DNA of 64,000 bases from Paenibacillus oleatilyticus (GTDB lineage: Bacteria; Bacillota; Bacilli; Paenibacillales; NBRC-103111). Positions 1 through 8,124 of the stretch are shown one piece after another. The notes under the pieces are model-generated. The model had not been told where the DNA came from. It ran no database searches and was given only the letters and a program-made list of their open reading frames with translations. The stretch spans positions 124,001-188,000 of the forward strand of contig NZ_JAHNZO010000004.1 in assembly GCF_018998565.1 (NCBI RefSeq), given 5' to 3'. Position 1 is the stretch's first letter. The number at the start of each line of letters is the position of its first letter. Both the position numbers and the translations under genes were made by a program.

Positions 1-246
1 ATAGTACCTTCTATTTATTGCTTCATTCTTTATAATTTCATATTCATCTTTAGAGAACTTTCGTCTTCCATAAAAACAAATAAAAAAAGCATTAATTAGT
101 GAAGTTTTACCTGCCCCGTTTAATCCACCAACCAATGTAATATTTTGATCATATGCTGAAAAGTCTTCCTTTTTTTTGTGAAGTTCTAACTTTTGCGTAC
201 CATAATAAGGTCTGTAATTCTCAAAAGTTATATAATTGAAAATCAT
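1..246 (-). CDS. DndD-like/SMC-type ATPase, N-terminal end only
   Basis: Only the first 82 codons are visible; the gene runs off the left edge. The ATG at 246-244 overlaps the TGA of the upstream small-protein gene (ATGA), implying translational coupling. The visible part resembles the head of RecF/SMC/DndD ATPases: a short N-terminal strand region, then a Walker A loop GGLNGAGKTS at residues 40-49. Proteins of this type hydrolyse ATP on DNA and usually have a coiled coil and a C-terminal Walker B half, which cannot be seen here. It is distinct from the DndD encoded at 8108-10093. Its place in a phosphorothioation island suggests a modification or restriction partner; that role is inference. 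Confidence 0.75.
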   Translation of the reverse strand, partial: MIFNYITFENYRPYYGTQKLELHKKKEDFSAYDQNITLVGGLNGAGKTSLINAFFICFYGRRKFSKDEYEIIKNEAINRRYY

Positions 247-452
247 AGAATGCTACGCCTCTCTTCCTCTTGCTCAACCCAATCCATGACCATGTCGGAT
301 ATTTTGTCGAAAACACCTCTTCTTTTCGACATGTTCTTATCAGCATATTCTTTTTCAATCCTGAATAATTCTTTCAAGTAACGCGGCTCTATGTTATGTT
401 TCCTACATATTTCATCTAAGAGTTCATCTTCTTCGTTAAGCAATGACGACAT
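243..452 (-). CDS. small charged protein coupled to the DndD-like ATPase
   Basis: A 69-residue, strongly charged, probably all-helical protein with many Glu, Arg and Lys residues and no Cys pair or membrane segment. AGGAGG lies at 463-468, 10 bases before the ATG. Its stop overlaps the start of the ATPase gene, so the two proteins probably work together. I do not recognise a catalytic motif. Small proteins beside DndD-type ATPases do occur in DNA-modification loci, and this may be one of them, but that is recollection and was not tested. It is divergent from the helicase pair; the AT-rich 453-529 gap must hold promoters for both directions. Confidence 0.65.
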   Translation of the reverse strand: MSSLLNEEDELLDEICRKHNIEPRYLKELFRIEKEYADKNMSKRRGVFDKISDMVMDWVEQEEERRSIL

Positions 453-485
453 CTTCTGTAAGCCTCCTAGGGGAAATTTAACAAA

Positions 486-514
486 TATACATTATCATTT
501 ATGTACGGTATAAT
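486..514 (+). promoter_or_regulatory. predicted sigma-A promoter for the AddB/UvrD-like operon
   Basis: TATACA (486-491, 4 of 6 matches to TTGACA) is followed after 17 bp by a perfect TATAAT (509-514). It lies 46 bp upstream of the TTG start chosen for the AddB-like gene. Called by consensus only. Confidence 0.45.
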
Positions 515-559
515 TTTCATTATAGTAAATTGGAACCAATTTTACTAGGAGGAAAAACC

Positions 560-3472
560 TTGAAAATCCTTTGTTCACCCAATACAGAAGATGTTGAAAC
601 ATATATAAAATCACGTTTTGAGATTGGTAAAAAACCACTTCATCTTGTACCCACAATGATTTTATATAGAAGAAGATTAAAATTTTACTTTTCATTTCTC
701 AGAACATTTTTTAACCAAACGCAGATTAGTTCAAAGGAATTTGATATAGAAGAAGGCATACGACAATATGTCGAATTATTTGAGGTTGACCAGTATATAA
801 AGCATATGGTTATTTCTGCTTCCAGCTCATCGACGCTATCTAAGTCTGAAGCCACTGTAATTCTGGAACGAATTATAAATCAGATTCCTGAAACCAACAA
901 TTTAAGCTGGAAGTCTGTAATTCATGACTTAGCACGCACATTCGAAGAACTGAGTTTGTCCGGACTTAGCTTAAATACCCTGCGAAGTTTCGATAACAGT
1001 AGAAAATGGCAGCAAGCTCTGGACATATATGAATTATTTCTAGAGGATTTACAGCTAAGGGAATTAGCTGATTATGGAATTTCGGCTAATACGAAAATTA
1101 ATGAATTAGATGTATCTATATACGATGAATTAATTTTAGATGGTGCATTTCTCCCACTTAGCTCTAGACATCAACGAATTATAAATAAATTTATTGAACT
1201 AAATAAACCTATCACAATCTTTCTGCCTTATGACTTATCAACGCCTGACCAGCCGGCTTCAAAGGCAATAGAAGATATATATCAAAACTTTTTACCCAAA
1301 ACAGAGTGGGAATCGATTCAGGATAAAACAAGATCAAGTTCTTTCTTCATTGATCGGTTACCTAAGCTCATCTTTAGAGACGCACAAGAAACAAAACTTG
1401 ATAACTCCGTATCGTTCTTAAGGTTTGCTACCTTGGAAGAAGAATTATCCTACATCATGCGCCAGGTTTACGTTCTGGTAAAATACAAAGAAGTAAATCC
1501 ACGACAAGTGGTCATTGTGACGCCAAATGCGATGGAATTACGACCTTTAATTAGAGAAATATCTGAGCAAAACAATTTAAAGGTTCGGTTACCACAACGA
1601 CCTTTCATGCACTTAACACAAGGAAGAGCCATTAAATATTTATACGACATCCACACTGATATTCGTAAGTCAACTGATTCTTACCTAAATATTGCGATGT
1701 TTAAAAATTTCATTAGTAGCACCCTACTAAGATGCAATGTAGGATTATCGGATTCTTTTGAGAAAATAGAAAGTTTCTTTGTAGACTGTATTTCTATTGC
1801 AGATTGGAAAAGTGTATTAGCTGCACTTAATACAACGAAAGATCAACTCATTCCGGAGAAATACCCACATCATCCAATAAACAGTGTTGAGCCAAAAGAA
1901 TTAAAAGATATGTTCGAAGTTATTCAAGCACTTGAGGAAATTAGCAATTTTCTGATTAACATTTCAGCAAGAACTGTTAAAGAACATGTGCGATTGCTTA
2001 TCAAATTTCTTGAAGAAGATAATCGATTTATTAAACTTGAAGAACCTATTCAACTTCGACTTACTAAAATTACAGAATCGTTAGGTACACAAGAAAGAAT
2101 CCCCGTTACAGCCATGGAATTTGGTGAAAGAATATCTGCATTGTTTTCCGAACAAGAAGATTTTGAGGCGGGGGAAAAGGCCAATGTAGAAGAGGATGAT
2201 TCCGATATCTTTCTTGATCGTGAGATTCTAGTAACTGGTCCGAATAACGTTGAGTTTCAAAGATATGAATATGTGTATGTTTGTCGATTTACGCAAGACG
2301 TCTACCCTGAACCAAAAAAATTTGATTGGCTAATAACCAAGGAAATTGAATACAAAATTATAAGCAATACGACTTGTTTCAAACTTCAATCTTCTAAGCA
2401 GCTAGAAAATTTTTATCTAAATCGTTCTCTGTACCACATACATTTGATGTTTTGCGCCGCGAACACACAACTTACGATATCTTACTCACAAATTGACAAC
2501 GGTGTTGCTCTTACTCCAGCTCATTATTTACATGATATTGCTAAGGTTTTCGGCCTTGAAGAAGGTAATAAGCTTGAAAACAAAAAAGCACCTGGTCTTG
2601 AAGAGCTATTGATCAAATCGCGTGTATTAAAGTGTCCAAGTAGTATAAAGCCGTTATCGCATAATGAAATTAATACCCCAGCATTACCAAAAATGCTCGA
2701 CGAACGAGATTTTACCGTGGAGGAAATAGCTATTTATAAATATTGTCCTCGGCGGTTCTATTATCAGAAAAAGTACCAAAAGGAAAACGTGTATTCACAA
2801 CTCTTTCATTTGCAATCTTACGCTTCATCCTGTTTATATGAGAAGTCAGTTGAGCTACTGGTTTTGGGCCAACCTAAAGTGATTCATGAGATGATTGACC
2901 AAGGGAAGCAGCATAAACTTTTTTTAGAGAAGACCAAAGAGTATCGAATGGAAGCTGAGAAGCACATTCGCCCCCTCTTTCCATTAAGTAATCGGCTATG
3001 GAGTAACGTCACATCCCAAACTGACTTTTTTTTATCTACCCTAATGCATTGGGTTTTTGACAACCCCTATATTAGGGAATATAGAAAAAGTGGGAATAAC
3101 AATGTTACATTACAGTTTTTCCTTACTGATCATGAAAAACAAATCAAAATAGATGATTATACGTTTACTGCAACGAAAGAATTTGAGGTTCAATACAATC
3201 ATGGAGAAATACATCGATACTCGATATCTAATCGAAAAGACATTCTTTCATTTTCTTCCAACGACCACGATGAAAGAGAACACATGAAAGAGACTAAAGA
3301 GTGGTATGACCGATTCAAACGAAGTTTTTATAATGATGCTGCTACAGCTCAAACAATCCTTACGGAAATAACAAATAAACTATCCGTAGGCGAGTTTGAT
3401 AAGAATGCAGGTGGACATTGTAAATACTGCACTTTTAATAAGCTATGTCATGAACGTGAGGTTGACATATGA
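560..3472 (+). CDS. AddB-like protein with Fe-S type cysteines (degenerate helicase and nuclease motifs)
   Basis: A protein of 970 residues starting at TTG 560, chosen because AGGAGG (547-552) stands 7 bases upstream; an in-frame TTG at 530 has no such site. Length and layout resemble AddB, the partner of AddA in double-strand-break end processing. Near the C-terminus Cys729 and a C-x2-C-x5-C set (about 954, 957, 963) match the iron-sulphur staple that holds the AddB nuclease domain. The N-terminus has no recognisable Walker A loop, and the usual D...(D/E)-x-K nuclease residues are not obvious between the cysteines, so both activities may be lost or diverged. The stop overlaps the UvrD-like start (ATGA), so they probably form a complex. 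The real housekeeping addAB is not in this window; this pair is an island copy. Confidence 0.75.
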   Translation: MKILCSPNTEDVETYIKSRFEIGKKPLHLVPTMILYRRRLKFYFSFLRTFFNQTQISSKEFDIEEGIRQYVELFEVDQYIKHMVISASSSSTLSKSEATVILERIINQIPETNNLSWKSVIHDLARTFEELSLSGLSLNTLRSFDNSRKWQQALDIYELFLEDLQLRELADYGISANTKINELDVSIYDELILDGAFLPLSSRHQRIINKFIELNKPITIFLPYDLSTPDQPASKAIEDIYQNFLPKTEWESIQDKTRSSSFFIDRLPKLIFRDAQETKLDNSVSFLRFATLEEELSYIMRQVYVLVKYKEVNPRQVVIVTPNAMELRPLIREISEQNNLKVRLPQRPFMHLTQGRAIKYLYDIHTDIRKSTDSYLNIAMFKNFISSTLLRCNVGLSDSFEKIESFFVDCISIADWKSVLAALNTTKDQLIPEKYPHHPINSVEPKELKDMFEVIQALEEISNFLINISARTVKEHVRLLIKFLEEDNRFIKLEEPIQLRLTKITESLGTQERIPVTAMEFGERISALFSEQEDFEAGEKANVEEDDSDIFLDREILVTGPNNVEFQRYEYVYVCRFTQDVYPEPKKFDWLITKEIEYKIISNTTCFKLQSSKQLENFYLNRSLYHIHLMFCAANTQLTISYSQIDNGVALTPAHYLHDIAKVFGLEEGNKLENKKAPGLEELLIKSRVLKCPSSIKPLSHNEINTPALPKMLDERDFTVEEIAIYKYCPRRFYYQKKYQKENVYSQLFHLQSYASSCLYEKSVELLVLGQPKVIHEMIDQGKQHKLFLEKTKEYRMEAEKHIRPLFPLSNRLWSNVTSQTDFFLSTLMHWVFDNPYIREYRKSGNNNVTLQFFLTDHEKQIKIDDYTFTATKEFEVQYNHGEIHRYSISNRKDILSFSSNDHDEREHMKETKEWYDRFKRSFYNDAATAQTILTEITNKLSVGEFDKNAGGHCKYCTFNKLCHEREVDI

Positions 3473-5535
3473 TAACTCCAGAGCAAAAAACAGCAATAGA
3501 ATCAAATGCTAAGTTTATTTTGGTAAAGGCCGGTGCAGGAACAGGAAAAACTGAAGTATTGAGTCGCCGCATTCTAAGGCTTTTAGAGGAAGATCCCCAA
3601 CTTAGTATAAAAGATATGGCGGTTATTACATTCACAAATAAAGCAACAGAGAACCTGTTATCACGGTTAAAACTTTATCTTTACCACCAATGGAAATCTG
3701 CTCCCAATAAAGATGCTAAGCAACGGTACCGTTACGAACTGGAAAACCTGAATGCTTGCCAGATCTCTACAATTCATAAATTTTGCAAATCAATTCTTGA
3801 TATAGCCGGCCCTATTCACTTTCATGACTTTGATTATTCACCAAATTTTAGAGTAACCGAAGCATCCATGATTCAAGCTCTCGAGCGTACTTTCGAAACT
3901 TGGTTAACTCAAAGATTGGCTGAAAATAAGGAAGTTTTTCATGAAAGATTTATGCCTTTCCATCAATTAAGGAAAACGGTTCTCGATACTTACAATATGA
4001 TTCGTTCACAGGGTCTGAGCATTGAAAAAGTACTCAAACTTACAAAAGAAAGCCTTATACTTGAAACAGGCAACTCTCGATACATTAAACAGGAAATTGT
4101 AGAGATATTGGAACTACTATACAAAAATCACCAACAACTACGCCTGCAATCATTAGATCCTGACAACCTTCTAGAATATTGTTATAAGTTACTTGCAAGA
4201 GATTCTGATGTTGTAAGTTCTGTCAAAAGTACTTTCAAGTATATATTTGTTGATGAATTTCAAGATACGTCTCTTTACCAAACGGGAATCATTCGAAAAC
4301 TCTGTGATAACGACCCCAATAGTCCTAAACTCTTTGTAGTCGGAGATAGCAAACAATCCATCTATCAATTCCGTGGTGCAGATTTAGCCTCCTATGAATC
4401 AGTCGAAAAATGGATCGGAAATAGCGGTGATGTCCTTACACTCTCAACAAATTTTCGTTCAACAGGGGAACTCGTTATCTTAGTGAATTCACTTTTCAAG
4501 AGAATTAAGGAGAACTATCCTGAGATTCAATTTAAACCTGAACCACTTCAATCTAATCATAAGCCAAAGGAACCGATTTCTTTAACGGAAGCTTACCATT
4601 GGATCATAGGAAAAAAGGGAGAATCACAGCCTAAATTGGTTGCTGAGTATATTAAATCTGAAATAGACCGCGGCGTATCACCCAGTGAATTTGCAATTTT
4701 GTTCAGAAAGAACTACCCTATGATTGAGTTTGCCGATGAACTGGCTCAATTACAAATTCCCTTTCAGTTAGTAGGAGCGGGTAATTTTTTCAACCAAAGG
4801 GAAATCGTCGATACGTATAAAATAATTAATTTCTTGCTACAGCCCCAAAAAAATATCAATATAGAAGAAGCGCTAGAAACAATATATTTCAATTTCAATA
4901 AGAATGAGTTGTATAGATTCTGGGAAGAAATTAAAGAAAGCATCAATAATCGAACACCTGCACAGATTCTTGATTCAATATATCAGTTAACAAAAATTAG
5001 GGAACGGCTCATTGTTACATCGCCTCAGTCGGCGGCAAACTTAAATAAATTAAAAGAACTTACTAGAAATCTTAACGTAAGAGAGAACATTCAACTATAT
5101 GAATATCAGACTTGGTTTCACGCTATGATTGCCAGTCATAAGGAAGAACAACAGTCAGACATGCCAACCGGAGAAGATTCTAATTCCGTAACTCTGATTA
5201 CGATCCATAAAGCTAAAGGACTTGAATATCCAATTGTTATTCTTCCTAGGCTCGAAGAAACATTAAGTAAATCCGTTTTACAACCTGCCATAGTATATAA
5301 TAAAGCCACTGGGCTAGAATTTTGTTATACTCCCTACTACGGCGACAAGTCAGTTAGACTGCCCAGTCCTAATTATGACGTTACTGTTGAAAACTACAAA
5401 CAAGATTTATATTCTGAAGAACTTCGAGTACTGTATGTAGCCTTAACACGAGCAGAAAAAAAAATAGTGTTCGTCGGTAACGAACACTGTCCTAAGACTG
5501 CAGTCTGTTTTCAAAATTGGCTGAAATTAATTTAA
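3469..5535 (+). CDS. UvrD/AddA-like superfamily 1 DNA helicase
   Basis: A 688-residue ATP-dependent helicase of the UvrD/Rep/AddA group. The SF1 motifs appear in order: Walker A AGAGTGKT (residues 21-28), motif Ia ITFTNKA, motif II VDEFQDTS, motif III VGDSKQSIYQFRG, motif IV-like NFRSTGE, motif V TIHKAKGLEYP and motif VI LYVALTRAEKK. The protein ends soon after motif VI, so it lacks the C-terminal nuclease domain of full-length AddA. It overlaps the AddB-like gene by ATGA and is its probable motor subunit. It converges on the NERD gene, with the two reading frames overlapping by 4 bases at 5532-5535. A defence or DNA-processing role linked to phosphorothioation is inferred from location only. 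Confidence 0.85.
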   Translation: MITPEQKTAIESNAKFILVKAGAGTGKTEVLSRRILRLLEEDPQLSIKDMAVITFTNKATENLLSRLKLYLYHQWKSAPNKDAKQRYRYELENLNACQISTIHKFCKSILDIAGPIHFHDFDYSPNFRVTEASMIQALERTFETWLTQRLAENKEVFHERFMPFHQLRKTVLDTYNMIRSQGLSIEKVLKLTKESLILETGNSRYIKQEIVEILELLYKNHQQLRLQSLDPDNLLEYCYKLLARDSDVVSSVKSTFKYIFVDEFQDTSLYQTGIIRKLCDNDPNSPKLFVVGDSKQSIYQFRGADLASYESVEKWIGNSGDVLTLSTNFRSTGELVILVNSLFKRIKENYPEIQFKPEPLQSNHKPKEPISLTEAYHWIIGKKGESQPKLVAEYIKSEIDRGVSPSEFAILFRKNYPMIEFADELAQLQIPFQLVGAGNFFNQREIVDTYKIINFLLQPQKNINIEEALETIYFNFNKNELYRFWEEIKESINNRTPAQILDSIYQLTKIRERLIVTSPQSAANLNKLKELTRNLNVRENIQLYEYQTWFHAMIASHKEEQQSDMPTGEDSNSVTLITIHKAKGLEYPIVILPRLEETLSKSVLQPAIVYNKATGLEFCYTPYYGDKSVRLPSPNYDVTVENYKQDLYSEELRVLYVALTRAEKKIVFVGNEHCPKTAVCFQNWLKLI

Positions 5536-6539
5536 CAATGGTATGTACAAAAAAAGTTGCCGTTAGGAGTTTTCTTAGATAACTGGTCTAAGAAAGCTTC
5601 TTTTTTTGTGTTCCATTGTATGTGTTTAAAGTCTATAATAAAAACTTGTGCCCATTCATTATCGCCCTTCAAAGTGTCCTCATTGTCTAATGACAACAGC
5701 TCTATGAATCCCCCATTTGATGCCAGCAATAAACCCATATCCTCAAAGATCATCTTTATCTCTTCTGAAATCCTTCTTTTTTTTATGAAACGATCGGCAT
5801 CATAATACACCACAACCTTTTGGTTGATATTCTTTCTTTGCCATTCTCGAAGCTCCGTACAAATAAATAAGACTTCATCAACCAAACTAGGAAATGCATT
5901 TTGAGTATACTGGATTAAGTTTTGTTGATTATTTTCTTGAACCTCGTATTCTGGGTATAGAAGCTGATTAACTTTGTTAGTTACTTCAATCGGAAGTGGG
6001 TCAATTAGAAATATTTTAGTTACTAGCCCCACTATTTCCTCAACAAAACGACCTTCGTTTAAATCTTCTTTACAAAGAACAAATCTTTCGGGCATTACCG
6101 AAGATATTTTTAAACTTTCTATCTCAGCTGGTGACAATCTAGTAAAGAAACATAGGTACCCAACGGGGAAAATAAGCTTCCCCAGATTATTCCCCTTAGA
6201 ATGAATCATTTCTTTATGATTAGAAAAGAAGTTAATTAATTTAAAACCATACTCGCTCACTTGCTTAAGAGGAGAAAGCACCTTCTTTTCCCCTACTTCA
6301 GTAGTAATAACCCAATAATCTGGGGCCAACGATTTTATTGTCTGACTTGTCCAATCCTTTACCTCAATAATAATAATGCCATGAAATGGAGAGTACAGGA
6401 CTATGTCTGGACGGATGTCCTCAATTAATGGTTCATAAAATATTATCCACGTATCGTCAAGAGTATTACAAAGGAAGTCGATTAATTCCTGTTCGCCAGA
6501 AGTCCTAGCGTCAGGAAACTCTGGAAAGATTCTAGCCAC
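5532..6539 (-). CDS. NERD-domain (nuclease-related) protein
   Basis: A 335-residue protein with an N-terminal nuclease-related domain. An early GEQ motif is followed by Asp45 and, 14 residues on, a hydrophobic strand ending in Glu59-Val-Lys61, the PD-(D/E)xK arrangement of the NERD/Mrr-like fold. The rest (about 110-335) is unrecognised and has no membrane segment or helicase motif. The gene begins 66 bp beyond the dndA stop and points the same way, so it may be the last gene of the dnd operon. A DNA endonuclease that reads phosphorothioate status is an attractive inference, but nothing in the sequence proves it. The catalytic residues appear intact. Confidence 0.7.
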   Translation of the reverse strand: MARIFPEFPDARTSGEQELIDFLCNTLDDTWIIFYEPLIEDIRPDIVLYSPFHGIIIIEVKDWTSQTIKSLAPDYWVITTEVGEKKVLSPLKQVSEYGFKLINFFSNHKEMIHSKGNNLGKLIFPVGYLCFFTRLSPAEIESLKISSVMPERFVLCKEDLNEGRFVEEIVGLVTKIFLIDPLPIEVTNKVNQLLYPEYEVQENNQQNLIQYTQNAFPSLVDEVLFICTELREWQRKNINQKVVVYYDADRFIKKRRISEEIKMIFEDMGLLLASNGGFIELLSLDNEDTLKGDNEWAQVFIIDFKHIQWNTKKEAFLDQLSKKTPNGNFFCTYHC

Positions 6540-6605
6540 TATGAGATCAACTTCTTTCTTTTCATAAGAGCATAAGGTTTTTGCAAGAATTCCTATACTC
6601 GTATT

Positions 6606-7739
6606 TTATTCCCCTGCAAGCATTTTACAGAGTTCATCAATTTCATTCAGAGTATTATATTTCGAAAGTGATATACGAACAGATGAGCGAACTTGCTCCA
6701 AACTTAAACCCATACTTAATAAAACATGAGAAGGTTTAGAAGAGCTACAAGCTGAACCTGTAGATAGTGCTACTTTCGAACCCAACTCCTGAATGAGGAA
6801 TTCATTGTCCACATCGTTAAATCTTACGTTAACTATGCCCGGGATTTTATTTTTAGTATCACTGTTCAAGTGCATAATTTCGTGAAATCTCTCTCTAAGT
6901 TTGGATATTAAATAAGACTCGAGCTGCTTCAACTTCTTTTGAGTTTGTTCAATTTCTCGAAGAGCTATTTCAGCAGCTTTACCAAAGCCGACTATATTAT
7001 GAGTACTTATTGTCCCACTACGATAATCAAATTCTTGTCCTCCGCCATGTAACAATGGTGTGATCTGCGTTTTAATACCAAGTTCGTCTTTCTTAATAAT
7101 GCTCGCACCGATTCCTTTGGGTCCATGCAGCTTATGAGCTGAACAAGAAAAAAAACGAACCCCTTCTATGCTGTCCCTCACATCAATTTTTCCAAGTACT
7201 TGCGTTGCATCCGTATGTAAGAAGATATTGTTTTTCATACAGAGCTCAGCAATATATCTAATGTCATTTATAGAACCGGTCTCATTGTTCCCCCAAATGA
7301 TGCTTACAAGTAACGGCTTTTGAGGAACTTTAACCAAGGTTTCAAGTTCTTCTATTTGTACCCTTCCATACTTGTCTACATTCAAATACGTTACTTCGTG
7401 CCCCTTTTTCTCTAGAAACTTAGCTGTCTCCAATATTGATGAATGCTCGGACTTGGAAACGACCAGGTGGCTTCCCTGGTCGCTATAAAAGTCCATTATA
7501 CCTTTTAAAATCATATTGTTACTCTCTGTTGAACCACTTGTGAAAATAACCTCATCGGGTTTACAGCCCATGAGTTGTGAAACATGAAATCTAGCTTCGT
7601 CAGTAGCTTTTTTAGAATTCTGAGCCAGTGTATAGTGCTTACTAGATGGATTACCGTACTCTTCCTGCAAAAAGGGCAACATTGCTTCAAGGACTTCAGG
7701 ATCGAGCCTGGTTGTTGCGCTATTATCCAGGTAAATCAT
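6606..7739 (-). CDS. dndA: cysteine desulfurase DndA (IscS/NifS type)
   Basis: A 377-residue PLP enzyme that takes sulfur from L-cysteine as an enzyme-bound persulfide. The start YLDNSATT, a GSTESNN cofactor loop, a HTDATQ motif, the PLP lysine in SAHKLHGPKG (about residue 205) and the persulfide cysteine in STGSACSSS (about 325) are all present. In phosphorothioation it supplies sulfur to DndC. Its ATG lies inside the dndE 3' end (17-base overlap), placing it in the dnd operon. A housekeeping iscS/nifS role is possible, but the gene order and AT-rich composition support DndA. Confidence 0.88.
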   Translation of the reverse strand: MIYLDNSATTRLDPEVLEAMLPFLQEEYGNPSSKHYTLAQNSKKATDEARFHVSQLMGCKPDEVIFTSGSTESNNMILKGIMDFYSDQGSHLVVSKSEHSSILETAKFLEKKGHEVTYLNVDKYGRVQIEELETLVKVPQKPLLVSIIWGNNETGSINDIRYIAELCMKNNIFLHTDATQVLGKIDVRDSIEGVRFFSCSAHKLHGPKGIGASIIKKDELGIKTQITPLLHGGGQEFDYRSGTISTHNIVGFGKAAEIALREIEQTQKKLKQLESYLISKLRERFHEIMHLNSDTKNKIPGIVNVRFNDVDNEFLIQELGSKVALSTGSACSSSKPSHVLLSMGLSLEQVRSSVRISLSKYNTLNEIDELCKMLAGE

Positions 7740-8124
7740 GATTATTCACCTCTGGGATTTTTGCAAGTAAGTTTATGATCATCTTTTCGTAATTACCAGC
7801 ATAATTATATTCATTCTGCAACAATATGCAGCCGCGCTCTAAATGATTGTTGAATAGACCTGGAAAGTACTCTTCATCTGTAATCTCTCTATTTTCATGT
7901 TGAGCGATTAGTACTTTAAAAAGATAATCATAAGGTCCTGTTAAAACGTTACGTGGAATTTCAAGTCCACTTTTATCTTTTACTGTAGTTAAAATAGGTT
8001 GTGATTCCTTTAAGGATAATATTACTGCGTATCGAGCTAAAATATTTGGTGTAAGCCTTGTGGTTGCTTGTAAATTTTTCAAGCGCTCAGCAGTTGCCTT
8101 GGACGTATTAAGTCGAAAATTCAT
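7723..8124 (-). CDS. dndE: DNA sulfur modification protein DndE
   Basis: A 133-residue DndE-family protein, a small helical protein required for phosphorothioation in most dnd systems. The start at 8124 (MNFRLNTS) is chosen because GGAG precedes it by 7 bases; an upstream in-frame start at 8142 would add six residues without a clear ribosome site. The N-terminal RLNTSKATAERL stretch and the basic helix after it fit the family. The gene overlaps dndD by 17 bases and dndA by 17 bases, so the three are tightly coupled. Confidence 0.85.
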   Translation of the reverse strand: MNFRLNTSKATAERLKNLQATTRLTPNILARYAVILSLKESQPILTTVKDKSGLEIPRNVLTGPYDYLFKVLIAQHENREITDEEYFPGLFNNHLERGCILLQNEYNYAGNYEKMIINLLAKIPEVNNHDLPG

